DNA of 64,000 nucleotides, from the NCBI RefSeq assembly GCF_008065135.1, contig NZ_CP042914.1, forward strand, positions 5,003,404-5,067,403. The letters run 5' to 3'. The stretch is from Roseimaritima ulvae. GTDB taxonomy: Bacteria > Planctomycetota > Planctomycetia > Pirellulales > Pirellulaceae. The stretch's first letter is position 1; each line of letters opens with the position of its first letter. Made by a program: the position numbers and the translations under genes. Below the pieces are notes generated by a model that did no database searches, had not been told where the DNA came from, and saw nothing but the letters and a program-made list of their open reading frames with translations. Positions 9,391 to 17,095 of this stretch are shown piece after piece.

Positions 9391-10085
9391 ATGCCTAGAC
9401 CAAAGCGAGCCGACGAAGCCAACGGGATCTACCACGCCCTCAATCGGGGCAACGCGAGGAGGACGATCTTTGAAAAACCGGAAGACTATGATGCGGTTGA
9501 ACGGATTCTCGCGGAAGGTCTGCAGCGATACCCTTGCCAAATCCTGAGCTACCAGTTGATGCCCAATCACTGGCATTTTGTGCTGCAGCCCTTGGAGGAC
9601 GGGGCGATGAGCAATTTCCTGCGGTGGGTCACTTTGACCCATACTCAGCGGTATCATGCACACTATGGCACTGGGGGGAGGGGCATGTCTACCAAGGTCG
9701 GTTCAAGAGTTTCCCGATTCAGGATGACGGCCATTTCTTCGTTGTGTCTCGCTATGTCGAGCGAAACGCATTGCGAGGCGGCCTTGTCGACCGGGCCGAA
9801 GCATGGAAGTGGGGATCTTTGCACCGTTGGCGAAGTCGCCCCGAACCGTCGCCAAAATTGCTTTCCTCCTGGCCGCTCACGCGTCTTCCCAACTGGACCC
9901 GTCGCGTGAATGAAGCACTCAGCGACAAGGAGCTCAAGGCCGTTCGCTGGAGTGTCAAAAGGGGCTGTCCATTTGGTGAACAGGCCTGGGTGGAATCGAT
10001 CGCCAGGAGGCTTGGCTTAGAGTCGACCCTGCGGCCGCGCGGGCGCCCGCTAGTGCGTCCTCTGAAGAAAACTCGCAAACAATGA
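9391..10085 (+). pseudogene. RAYT transposase, copy 2, frameshifted
   Basis: The same 231-residue Y1/RAYT transposase as copy 1, with HUH motif PNHWHFVL, but one base shorter: a run CTGGGGGGAGGGG at about 9671-9683 replaces CTGCGGGAGAGGGG. The first frame reads through HTQRYHAHYGTGG and then drifts into another phase; the correct continuation (GEGHVYQGRFKSF to the C-terminal RKQ) is found in the next frame up to 10085. The catalytic tyrosine region (RYVERN) lies after the shift, so the upstream product is inactive. It keeps TGG where copy 1 has TAG. The G-run could also be a sequencing error or a slippage site, but nothing else suggests programmed frameshifting. Confidence 0.8.
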
Positions 10086-10152
10086 CTCCTGACACCTTTG
10101 TTCACCCACCCAATGACTCCTGACACCTTAGTTCACCCTGACACCTTTGTTC
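10080..10152 (+). repeat. Three successive RAYT terminal repeats
   Basis: The unit CAATGACTCCTGACACCTTT plus GTTC occurs at 10080-10103, with one mismatch at 10111-10134, and as a 16-bp remnant at 10137-10152, separated by CACCC-type spacers. Repeated REP-like ends next to a RAYT gene are typical of this system. Confidence 0.8.
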
Positions 10153-11341
10153 ACCCAGCCTCTTCGACGTCTTCAGCCTCCTCGACCTCTGCGCCACGAG
10201 CGGACAAGAAGTCGCCGAACGGCTCCAATCTCGGAATGTGTTCGCAAAACGTTCGGATTGTCACGAGCAATGGGACGGCAACCAGCATTCCGACAACGGA
10301 CCAGACCCAGGCCCAAAATGCCACCGCAATGAATACAACGACTGTGTTCAGTTTCAAATTCCGACCGACGAAATACGGAGTCACAAACTGGCCTTCGATT
10401 GCCGTCAACAGGTAATACGTAAATGCAGGAACGATCGCAGCCGCTACTCCATCGAACGTAAGCATGCCCACGACCAGAGCAATCACGGTTCCCGCGATCG
10501 CGCCGATGTAGGGGACATAGTTGAACAAACAACCGATCACCGCGAAAAGGAGTGGGTTGGGCATTCCAAACGCCCACATCGTTACGCCGATCGCGACCCC
10601 CAGCGACGCATTGATAATGGTGATTGTCAGCAGATAGCGAGATAACTTGCGTTCAATGTCGCGTGCGATTTTTATCGCCCGGCGTTTATCGTGAAAAGTC
10701 GGCATCACATGGACGATCTTTTCATAAAACATGTCTCCTGACGCCAACACGAAAAACAGTAGAACCAGCACCATCACAATTTGAATCAATACCGATGGGG
10801 CCGTCGACGCAAGCGTCCCCAAATAACCCTTCTCTTGAACGACGACCTCCTGCACATCACCATCCGAAGGCATTGCCGCGTCCTCGATTTTATTGACGAC
10901 TTCATCCACCGACGGACCCTCTTCGTCACCGCCCACCGATTCGCGTATCTCTCTGATTCGCGTTTCCAATCTCGCTCCGATGGAAGGTGCTTCTTCGACC
11001 CAGCCCATAATCGGACCAGCCAAGAGGTAGGTTGTCAGTGCCATGCCTGCGACCAGGGAGAGCACAATTGCGGCAGCGGCCAAGCCGGGCGGAATTCCCG
11101 AACGTTCTAGTAGCCGCCGGACGGGACTGAACACCAATGCCAGCAGGAACCCCAGAATGACCGGAGTGAGAAATACCTGCGCGTGACCAAGTCCGCCGAT
11201 CAGTAGAAGCAGAAATATTCCGAACACCGCTCGTCGATGCCATTTACCCGCATCGCTCGACAAGGCGGCACCTGTGGGTGGGACAGCCCGCGTTTGGGTA
11301 TCGGTCGACTTATCGCTATGGTCATCGGTAGAAGTTGCCAT
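10151..11341 (-). CDS. AI-2E family transporter (PerM/YdiK-like permease)
   Basis: The 396-residue protein has the pattern of PF01594: hydrophobic pairs near residues 33-80 (GIFLLLLIGGLGHAQVFLTP, then ILGFLLALVFSPVRRLL), 85-110, a soluble helical insert (about 120-180), and a C-terminal block of helices including the family signature GMPNPLLFAVIGCLFNYVPYIG. Members export small molecules (autoinducer-2 for TqsA) or move ions; the substrate is not predictable. Its stop codon (10151-10153) lies inside the last RAYT terminal repeat, so the very C-terminus (EDVEEAG) may have been changed by the repeat. It diverges from the Na+/H+ antiporter gene, with 208 bp between. Confidence 0.88.
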   Translation of the reverse strand: MATSTDDHSDKSTDTQTRAVPPTGAALSSDAGKWHRRAVFGIFLLLLIGGLGHAQVFLTPVILGFLLALVFSPVRRLLERSGIPPGLAAAAIVLSLVAGMALTTYLLAGPIMGWVEEAPSIGARLETRIREIRESVGGDEEGPSVDEVVNKIEDAAMPSDGDVQEVVVQEKGYLGTLASTAPSVLIQIVMVLVLLFFVLASGDMFYEKIVHVMPTFHDKRRAIKIARDIERKLSRYLLTITIINASLGVAIGVTMWAFGMPNPLLFAVIGCLFNYVPYIGAIAGTVIALVVGMLTFDGVAAAIVPAFTYYLLTAIEGQFVTPYFVGRNLKLNTVVVFIAVAFWAWVWSVVGMLVAVPLLVTIRTFCEHIPRLEPFGDFLSARGAEVEEAEDVEEAG

Positions 11342-11549
11342 CGACTACTTTCTTGTTCGACTGGTTCCGTTTCGGCGAATGTGAACTGCCGAAGATTGCT
11401 GCAATCGTACAACCAGACAGCATTTCCCATACCGACGTCACAATTCTACGAATTCTATGGCACGACGTTTGCTAAACGTTTGGTGTTTGAGCGGGACGAG
11501 AGCAGCTTTGAAGAGATGGGAACCGGTGCATTGAGACAAGGATGCCACG

Positions 11550-12797
11550 ATGACGATTGAACCGGTTGCCGCGTGGTCGCTTCTCGCCGGACTGACTTTT
11601 CTACTAGCGGCGTTGGGTCGGGGGCCATTACGCCGGTGGCCGGTGTCGATGCCAGCGATCTACCTACTCGTCGGTGCCGCCGTGGGTCCGTGGGGAACAG
11701 GATTGCTGGATTTTGAGCTAATCAAGCACGTCAAAGTGGTGGAGTCGGTGACGGAAGTCGCCGTTCTGCTCAGTTTGCTCACCGCGGGATTGCAACTGAA
11801 GCCGCAATGGCGTCACTACCTGAAGGCCCCCATCCCACTGGCGTCTCTGACGATGGTCGTTACCATCGCGGGAGTGACGCTGCTGGGTACGCTCCTGCTG
11901 GACCTGCCTCTTGGAGCGGCGGTCTTACTGGGGGCTGTGCTCGCACCGACGGATCCGGTGCTGGCGAGCGAAGTTCAGGTCAAACACCACGACGATACCG
12001 ATCGACTAAGATATGCGCTAACGGGTGAAGCCGGCCTGAATGACGGAGCCGCGTTCCCGTTCATCATGCTGGGACTGGGACTGCTCGGGCATCATGAGCT
12101 TGGCGAATTCGGCTGGCGATGGGTGACGATTGACCTCCTGTGGGCGACTACTGCAGGACTTGGCGTCGGCTGGGTAAACGGCTACCTCGTCAGTCGCGCC
12201 GCGGTGTGGCTCAGGCGGCAATCGGACTCTCCCACCGCTTGTGAAGAAGCTTTGACGCTAGGGCTGATCGGTTTGAGCTATGGAGCTGCCCTATCCATCC
12301 ATGCCTATGGATTTCTCGCAGTCTTCGCCGCCGGTGTGGCGATGCGTCTGTATGCGGAGACCCCATCCGAGGACGATAAACCGGACAAGCTGATGCACAC
12401 GGTGACAGGCGTAAACCACCAATTTGGCCATATTGTGGAAGTCGCCGTCGTCATCCTGGTCGGCAGCCTCGTGACGTCCTACTGGACGATCGGGAGCGAT
12501 TGGTGGATCGCGATACTTGTATTTCTCATGATCCGTCCGATCGGCGTTTTCGTAGCGTTGGGCTTCAAAGACATGCACTTTCCTCAAAAAAGCATGATCG
12601 CTGTTTTCGGCATTCGCGGAATTGGGTCACTGTATTACTTGAGTTACGCAATTAGTCATGGCCTGGACGATGCAACCGCGAATCGGCTGGCGGGAATCGT
12701 TCTAACCACCATCGCACTGTCCATCATGATCCACAGCAACACTGCTTCATTAATGATGCGAATGTACGCCGATGAATCGGCGGAGGATGAAACGTGA
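11550..12797 (+). CDS. CPA1-type Na+(K+)/H+ antiporter
   Basis: A 415-residue membrane protein with about twelve helices. The helix-5 signature GEAGLNDGAAFPF carries the Asn-Asp pair of electroneutral CPA1 exchangers, and LAPTDPVLASEVQV is the preceding unwound-helix motif (TDP). These proteins exchange Na+ or K+ for protons across the cytoplasmic membrane and protect against salt and alkaline stress. Start ATG 11550 has AAGGA about eight bases upstream. Its neighbours (AI-2E-type permease, LEA-like proteins) support a stress role. The protein lacks the C-terminal regulatory domain found in longer homologues. Confidence 0.9.
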   Translation: MTIEPVAAWSLLAGLTFLLAALGRGPLRRWPVSMPAIYLLVGAAVGPWGTGLLDFELIKHVKVVESVTEVAVLLSLLTAGLQLKPQWRHYLKAPIPLASLTMVVTIAGVTLLGTLLLDLPLGAAVLLGAVLAPTDPVLASEVQVKHHDDTDRLRYALTGEAGLNDGAAFPFIMLGLGLLGHHELGEFGWRWVTIDLLWATTAGLGVGWVNGYLVSRAAVWLRRQSDSPTACEEALTLGLIGLSYGAALSIHAYGFLAVFAAGVAMRLYAETPSEDDKPDKLMHTVTGVNHQFGHIVEVAVVILVGSLVTSYWTIGSDWWIAILVFLMIRPIGVFVALGFKDMHFPQKSMIAVFGIRGIGSLYYLSYAISHGLDDATANRLAGIVLTTIALSIMIHSNTASLMMRMYADESAEDET

Positions 12798-12935
12798 TCT
12801 GCCAGTAAATAATTGTTCGTCGAGTCGTTGGTCGGTAGACTCCAAGCCCGCCCCCGGATTGTTCTGTGCTAAATTTAAGCAGGTACAACTTGTCATTCCG
12901 CAGGGCGAGCCTTGTGCACGCGCATCGCCAACAGA

Positions 12936-12967
12936 AAACCGACGCTCACGGTTGCGAGCGTCGGTTT
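12936..12967 (-). terminator. Rho-independent terminator after the DUF3618 gene
   Basis: A perfect 12-bp stem (AAACCGACGCTC/GAGCGTCGGTTT) with an 8-nt loop; on the minus strand the stem is followed by TTCTGTT. It stands 30 bp past the stop of the minus-strand operon. It could also stop the converging antiporter transcript. Confidence 0.75.
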
Positions 12968-12996
12968 GCGGTTGTGGAATACGCCAAAGTGGCGAA

Positions 12997-14418
12997 CTAT
13001 TTGTTCATCGCTTTCTTGGCATCGGCATCAAGCTTGCTAGCTTCCTGCTTCGTCGATTCTGCCGCATCCTTCGCTTCGCTCGTGGCCTGCTCTGTCACGT
13101 CCTCCGCAACCGTTTTCGCATCATCCTTTAATTGGTCGGGATGCAGGCCTTCCTCTTTGGCGGCATCAGCGATTGAGCCGGCCGCTTTCTCGACCACGCG
13201 CGTCGCCCGCTCGGCCAAGCTGTCACCTGACAACCCTTGCGATTCTGCTGACTGCTGCGCGGTTTCGACCGTCCGCTGGACGGCTTCGCGGCCCTGCTCG
13301 TAAACCTCCCGACCGGACTGTTTGGTTTGGTCGATCAGTTCGTCAGAGGCCTCGCCCATCCACTCATCTTCCCGGCGAGTGCGCGGGATTAACGCTCCGG
13401 CTAACGCACCGAGTGCAAGCACTCCCAAACCAAGTGCCAGAGGCGTCTCGTCATGCGCACGACGCACTCGCTTGGTGGTGGCATCGTAGGCTGCCGTAAC
13501 CTGATCACTCGCACGATCAGTCGCCGACGACGCGTAGCGCCCCACGCGGCGTGTTCCACCACGGGTTCCTCGAGCTGCGTCGCGTGCCGCCGCGCGACTG
13601 CGGAGGTACGCTCGCCGAGAAGCGTCGCTTGTTGCACTGCCAGCCGAGGAAACTGCCGAAGTCACCGACGACGCAGCTGACTTGACTCCCCCCACTACCG
13701 ACGACGCGGCATCGCTGACCGTTTCCCCTACCGTGGCAGCGGCACCGGAGACGGTTTCCGCAGCCGACGAGGTCGCATCCTTCGTCGATTCCCAAGCGGA
13801 ACCTCCTGCATCGCCTACGGAATCGACTGCCGAAGATGCTTTCGTTTTCGCGGTCTCGGCAATACCGTCCGATCCGTCGTCGGAATCATAGCTCCCCGGA
13901 ACGACCAAATCGCTCGATCGCGACGCCGATGTTCCAGCCCGGTCCAACACGAGATCGTCGTCCGTGTAGTAGCCGACATCATCATCGTCGTACTCGTCAG
14001 CGAAGTATCGATTCTGCAAGGAGCGCCGGCGGGGAATCGAATCAAAATCATCGTCATGGTCGTCATGGCGATTGCCGAACGCCAGCCACGCCAAGCCAGC
14101 ACCGACCAATGTCGCTCCAATCGGATTGTCGCGAACTTGACGTCCGAGGTTGGTTGCGAAATCACCTGCCGCATCGCCAGCACGCTTTGCGGTATCTTTG
14201 GTCGAGTCGCTGCGGAACAGATCAATGACGTCATCTAGCAGATTGCGAGGATTAAGTCGTTCGCCGAGTTCGTTGAGCGTTTCGTCCATCGCTCCTCGAG
14301 TGCGATGGATGTCGCGTTCGATCTCGCGACTGCTGCGATCTCCGGTCGCGTGAATCGGCTGACCTTGAGCCACCCGACGCTTTTCCTCTCGGGTCAGCTT
14401 ACTTTGTTCGTTGCCCAT
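12997..14418 (-). CDS. DUF3618 domain protein, LEA-like coil
   Basis: Residues about 28-75 match the DUF3618 pattern (SREIERDIHRTRGAMDETLN). There follow a short glycine-rich hydrophobic segment (NPIGATLVGAGLAWLAFG), a long low-complexity stretch of Ala/Ser/Asp with repeated SAAETV-SGAAATV type units, a second hydrophobic segment (PLALGLGVLALGALAGAL) and a charged, helical Lys/Glu/Ala tail like late-embryogenesis-abundant proteins. Its role is unproven; such proteins are often induced by osmotic stress and may line the membrane. The start ATG 14418 has a strong AAGGAGGA site inside the preceding gene, with 25 bp of overlap, so translation is coupled. Confidence 0.75.
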   Translation of the reverse strand: MGNEQSKLTREEKRRVAQGQPIHATGDRSSREIERDIHRTRGAMDETLNELGERLNPRNLLDDVIDLFRSDSTKDTAKRAGDAAGDFATNLGRQVRDNPIGATLVGAGLAWLAFGNRHDDHDDDFDSIPRRRSLQNRYFADEYDDDDVGYYTDDDLVLDRAGTSASRSSDLVVPGSYDSDDGSDGIAETAKTKASSAVDSVGDAGGSAWESTKDATSSAAETVSGAAATVGETVSDAASSVVGGVKSAASSVTSAVSSAGSATSDASRRAYLRSRAAARDAARGTRGGTRRVGRYASSATDRASDQVTAAYDATTKRVRRAHDETPLALGLGVLALGALAGALIPRTRREDEWMGEASDELIDQTKQSGREVYEQGREAVQRTVETAQQSAESQGLSGDSLAERATRVVEKAAGSIADAAKEEGLHPDQLKDDAKTVAEDVTEQATSEAKDAAESTKQEASKLDADAKKAMNK

Positions 14419-14855
14419 TGCTTGTCCTCCTTTAGTGATTCAATAGTTCGTTTAGGCACCGGCGAAATATCCGCTAAAGTGCTTTTGGCTTTCATGAACA
14501 TCGACAGCCCAACGATGCTGACAACCAATCCGACGATTAGGGGCGCGATCCACAACGCATGGACGGGCAAACCGGCGGACCCGATCGCCACGTACAAACC
14601 GTACGACAATGCGATCAGCAAAAAGATCAGGCCTAGATGGGCAACGGCACCACCAGCGACCAACATGCCCGCATTTCGACCAACCACGCTGGCCTTTTCG
14701 CTCATTTCCGTCTTTGCAAGCGAGATTTCCTCGCGGACCAGCGTCGTCGACTCATCTCGCAACTCGCGAATCAAGTCCGCGATGCTACGCGAATCATTCT
14801 CTGCGGCCTGGCTCCGGCTGGCTGGACCGGGGCTTTGGGAATGGGAAGTGCTCAT
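14394..14855 (-). CDS. Phage-holin-family (Phage_holin_3_6-like) membrane protein
   Basis: A 153-residue protein with a helical N-terminal part (SIADLIRELRDESTTLVREE) and two hydrophobic helices (about 63-87 and 98-121), matching the so-called actinobacterial holin family PF07332. Despite the name, these proteins are widespread in bacteria beside DUF3618 and YtxH-like proteins and are not lysis genes. There are no phage genes nearby. It overlaps the upstream gene by 4 bp (ATGA) and the DUF3618 gene by 25 bp, so all three form one operon. The exact function is unknown. Confidence 0.8.
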   Translation of the reverse strand: MSTSHSQSPGPASRSQAAENDSRSIADLIRELRDESTTLVREEISLAKTEMSEKASVVGRNAGMLVAGGAVAHLGLIFLLIALSYGLYVAIGSAGLPVHALWIAPLIVGLVVSIVGLSMFMKAKSTLADISPVPKRTIESLKEDKQWATNKVS

Positions 14856-15526
14856 GACTTAGGACTCCCTTCGGGATTCAGGGTGCCTTGGTTGCGATAG
14901 CCGACCGGTGGACGCGTCGTACCAGCCGTTGGATCATGTCCAAAAGCTTCGGGAGGCCGGTTACGATCCTGTGACAGGTCCGCTTGTCGAGTTTGTCGGG
15001 ACTCCGAAGGTTTCGACGCTTTCAAGAATCGCATGGCCGCCAAGCCAACAACGAACAATCCTCCATACACGACTTCAGGGCGACGCCGTGTGAAATCCTG
15101 GACATCGGCCAGCAAGTCGCCTACGTCCTTCGATTGCAGGGACTCCCGCAGGTGATCCAACTGCTCGGCAGCAGCGTCCACATAGCTGGCGATCGAGTCA
15201 TGCTCTTCGTCGTGCAGTTTCGAGGACGCCTTTCGGATCGCGCCGCTGAAGACTCCGATCTCGTCAGCGAGGCGAGCTTTCTTCTCGTGCGCGTATTTGC
15301 GTCCCGACTGCTTCGCCGTTTCCGCCGCCTCCGTGGCTTTCTGCTTTGCCGCCTCCGTGGCTTCGGACGCCTTCCGCTTCAGTTGCTCTTGCGCCTCCGC
15401 CGCCTTATCCTTTGCGGACTCCACCGCCTCGTTCGCTTTTTGCCGGGCCTGATCGGTACCCGTGGAGGTACCTTGATCGTGGCGGTGACCGGATGAAACT
15501 GTCGTGCCAAAAGATGTCTCAGACAC
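14852..15526 (-). CDS. LEA-like helical protein with one membrane segment
   Basis: Residues about 28-85 are a run of Lys/Glu/Ala heptad-like repeats (KASEATEAAKQKATEAAETA and similar) that should form a long amphipathic helix, as in LEA and apolipoprotein-type proteins. A central helical region (about 95-145) leads to VYGGLFVVGLAAMRFL (about 160-175), a short membrane segment. The tail is charged and disordered. AGGAG lies before the ATG at 15526. It is the first gene of the three-gene operon (4-bp overlap with the next), and probably associates with the membrane during desiccation or salt stress; that is inference. Confidence 0.65.
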   Translation of the reverse strand: MSETSFGTTVSSGHRHDQGTSTGTDQARQKANEAVESAKDKAAEAQEQLKRKASEATEAAKQKATEAAETAKQSGRKYAHEKKARLADEIGVFSGAIRKASSKLHDEEHDSIASYVDAAAEQLDHLRESLQSKDVGDLLADVQDFTRRRPEVVYGGLFVVGLAAMRFLKASKPSESRQTRQADLSQDRNRPPEAFGHDPTAGTTRPPVGYRNQGTLNPEGSPKS

Positions 15527-15576
15527 ATCAAACTCCTAGTAAGTGGAACAAGCCATTGGCTGATGGTAGGTAGAAA

Positions 15577-15930
15577 CTAGCTCTTGGATTGATAGCCGTA
15601 CGCATGGCGGATGTAGTCGCGGTCGGCTTCGTAGTCGCCGTCGTACTCGTTGCGAAGCCGCGCGTCGACGTCATCATTCCACTTCGGATGCTCGGTTCCA
15701 TAACGACGCTGAGCCGTGTAACCAAACCGGAAGGCTTGCTCGCGGTTTTCAAAGGCATCGTCCGACCCTGCCATTTGTTTCAGAGTGTCATCGACGTCTT
15801 GATCCATGTCGCGTGCCGTGTCGGAACCGAAATCCGCTTTGGTTTGCTCCCAGTCGTTAGCGAACGCTTTCTTAATGCGTTCCCAGGTGCTCAAGTCATC
15901 ATCGGTGTAGGTGTAAGCTTTGGTAGCCAT
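15577..15930 (-). CDS. Small acidic hypothetical protein, stress type
   Basis: A 117-residue, hydrophilic, acidic protein without membrane segment. It starts MATKAYTYTDDDLSTWERI, and has aromatic-rich blocks (AFRFGYTAQRRYG and DYEADRDYIRHAYGYQ) that look like a folded acid-base surface. I do not know a named family with certainty. It stands 50 bp upstream of the LEA-like operon in the same direction and may belong to the same stress regulon. Start ATG 15930 has a weak GAGG site. The 246 bp ahead of it contain no other gene. Confidence 0.6.
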   Translation of the reverse strand: MATKAYTYTDDDLSTWERIKKAFANDWEQTKADFGSDTARDMDQDVDDTLKQMAGSDDAFENREQAFRFGYTAQRRYGTEHPKWNDDVDARLRNEYDGDYEADRDYIRHAYGYQSKS

Positions 15931-16176
15931 CAGATAGATCCTCGCGTAAAAGGGAAAAGCTGCTGCAATTGCGAAAACCCATGTAGCAAACGGCGGGCCG
16001 ATTGTTCCTCGCGGTACACGTTTTGCCGAATTGAATCGACAGAGATAGCCAGAGTCACATCGTGCAGCACGAATGTTCGAACCGACTGGGGAGACACTCG
16101 GCTAAGGCCGGCACCGAACTGCCGGCTGCTCTGTTATGGAATGCTTCAGAGCCTTACGATTATCTCTGTTGTCCAA

Positions 16177-16494
16177 TTAACTGTCCGCTAACGAATCGAA
16201 CCACTCCGCGTACGTCGTGTTTTTCACCAACTTCCGGTTGAGGTCCGCATCGCCATCCCACCATGTTGGACCGCGTTCACCTAAGGCGATCTTTGCCGCA
16301 TTGACCGCTTCACGGGCCGTCTTCAACGCAGCTCCATCGTCAGACATTCTCGCATCACGCACCGCCCGGCGAGCTTGCATTAACTCCTTTACCAGCCGCT
16401 GACGCGTTGCTTCATCCAAATTTGGATTCGTACAACGCCACAACCTACCTCGATGAACGAAGTAGCGACCGTCTGGTGTGACCGGGTGCTTCAC
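16177..16494 (-). CDS. Small conserved hypothetical protein
   Basis: A 105-residue soluble protein, starting at GTG 16494 (MKHPVTPDGRYFVHRGRLWR), without a clear Shine-Dalgarno. A basic helical middle part (RQRLVKELMQARRAVRDARM, then TAREAVNAAKIALGERGP) is followed by a tryptophan pair (TWWDGD) and a C-terminal LNRKL...YAEWF block. I have seen this architecture in short conserved proteins of bacteria, but no function is known to me. It lies between the stress genes and a degraded GNAT/IS21 fragment. Confidence 0.6.
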   Translation of the reverse strand: MKHPVTPDGRYFVHRGRLWRCTNPNLDEATRQRLVKELMQARRAVRDARMSDDGAALKTAREAVNAAKIALGERGPTWWDGDADLNRKLVKNTTYAEWFDSLADS

Positions 16495-16553
16495 GGCAAT
16501 CAGTTAGGCTCGCTCGTTCGCGTTTGGACTTTGGCGTCGGCATCGAAGGCTTC

Positions 16554-16979
16554 TCAGCCCGATTGATACGCCATGCGGTACGGATCGTAGTCGTACGCTT
16601 CATTGTAGTACGGTCGGCTGCTGCGTTCTGCTTGCAAGTAAGCTGCAACGACCGTCGGGTCAACGCTCTCCGCAACCGCCTTGCCTGCGTAAGTCCCATC
16701 CGGTTTCCGAATCTTTGCACCAGTGCCAAAGTCGACTCGACGCTTTTCGCCAGGCTCCACTTCCATGCGACGAAAAGGAAGTTCGTGCTGGTCTCGGAGC
16801 GACCGGACGAAGCGATTGGCAACTTCGGCCAGAAGCAGTTTCAGTGCTACTGTTGCGACCTCCTTTCTCCAGAATTGCTCGCCGATCCAGTAGCCGATGT
16901 AATGTACGCCCTCTTGCTCGAAGCTGCCGATGCAACCGGCAAGTGAGTCACCGGGAACACACGCTAAGCCAAGAGTCAA
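16554..16979 (-). pseudogene. Chimeric remnant: GNAT fragment joined to IS21 transposase fragment
   Basis: The 141-codon frame begins at a TTG with a stop a few codons upstream. Residues about 15-50 look like the middle of a GNAT acetyltransferase (IGSFEQEGVHYIGYWIGEQFW...), and residues about 60-95 look like the IstA transposase of IS21 elements (LPFRRMEVEPGEKRRVDFGTGA). The last 45 residues (AYLQAERSSRPYYNEAYDYD) match neither. I read it as a deletion or insertion scar that joined fragments in one frame, not as a working enzyme. The GNAT part lacks its N-terminal strand and C-terminal half. Confidence 0.5.
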
Positions 16980-17095
16980 AGTTGAAGGTTAATCGATCCG
17001 CCGGGCGGCGGGGAAAACGCGGCAGTCGGGCGGGGGTTACAATGGCAGCCATTGGGTTTGAATCAGTGTGTCCTTGAGTTTAATACGGAATCAAA

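Larger units (their letters stand above)
9335..10152 (+). mobile_element. RAYT-type element, copy 2, with multiplied right end
   Basis: Nearly identical in sequence to the unit at 3777-4546. The left end (9335-9358) matches copy 1 except for two bases near its inner edge. The right end is present three times in a row (10080-10103, 10111-10134 and a partial 10137-10152). The last repeat runs into the end of the permease gene at 10151. Confidence 0.75.

Noticed and set aside
9671-9683. Programmed frameshift in RAYT copy 2
   Set aside because: The G-run is not followed by a stimulatory structure that I can see, and copy 1 does not have it; simple loss of a base is the better reading.
14394-14855. 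Prophage signal from a gene of a holin-named family
   Set aside because: PF07332 proteins are general bacterial membrane proteins, and no phage gene is nearby.
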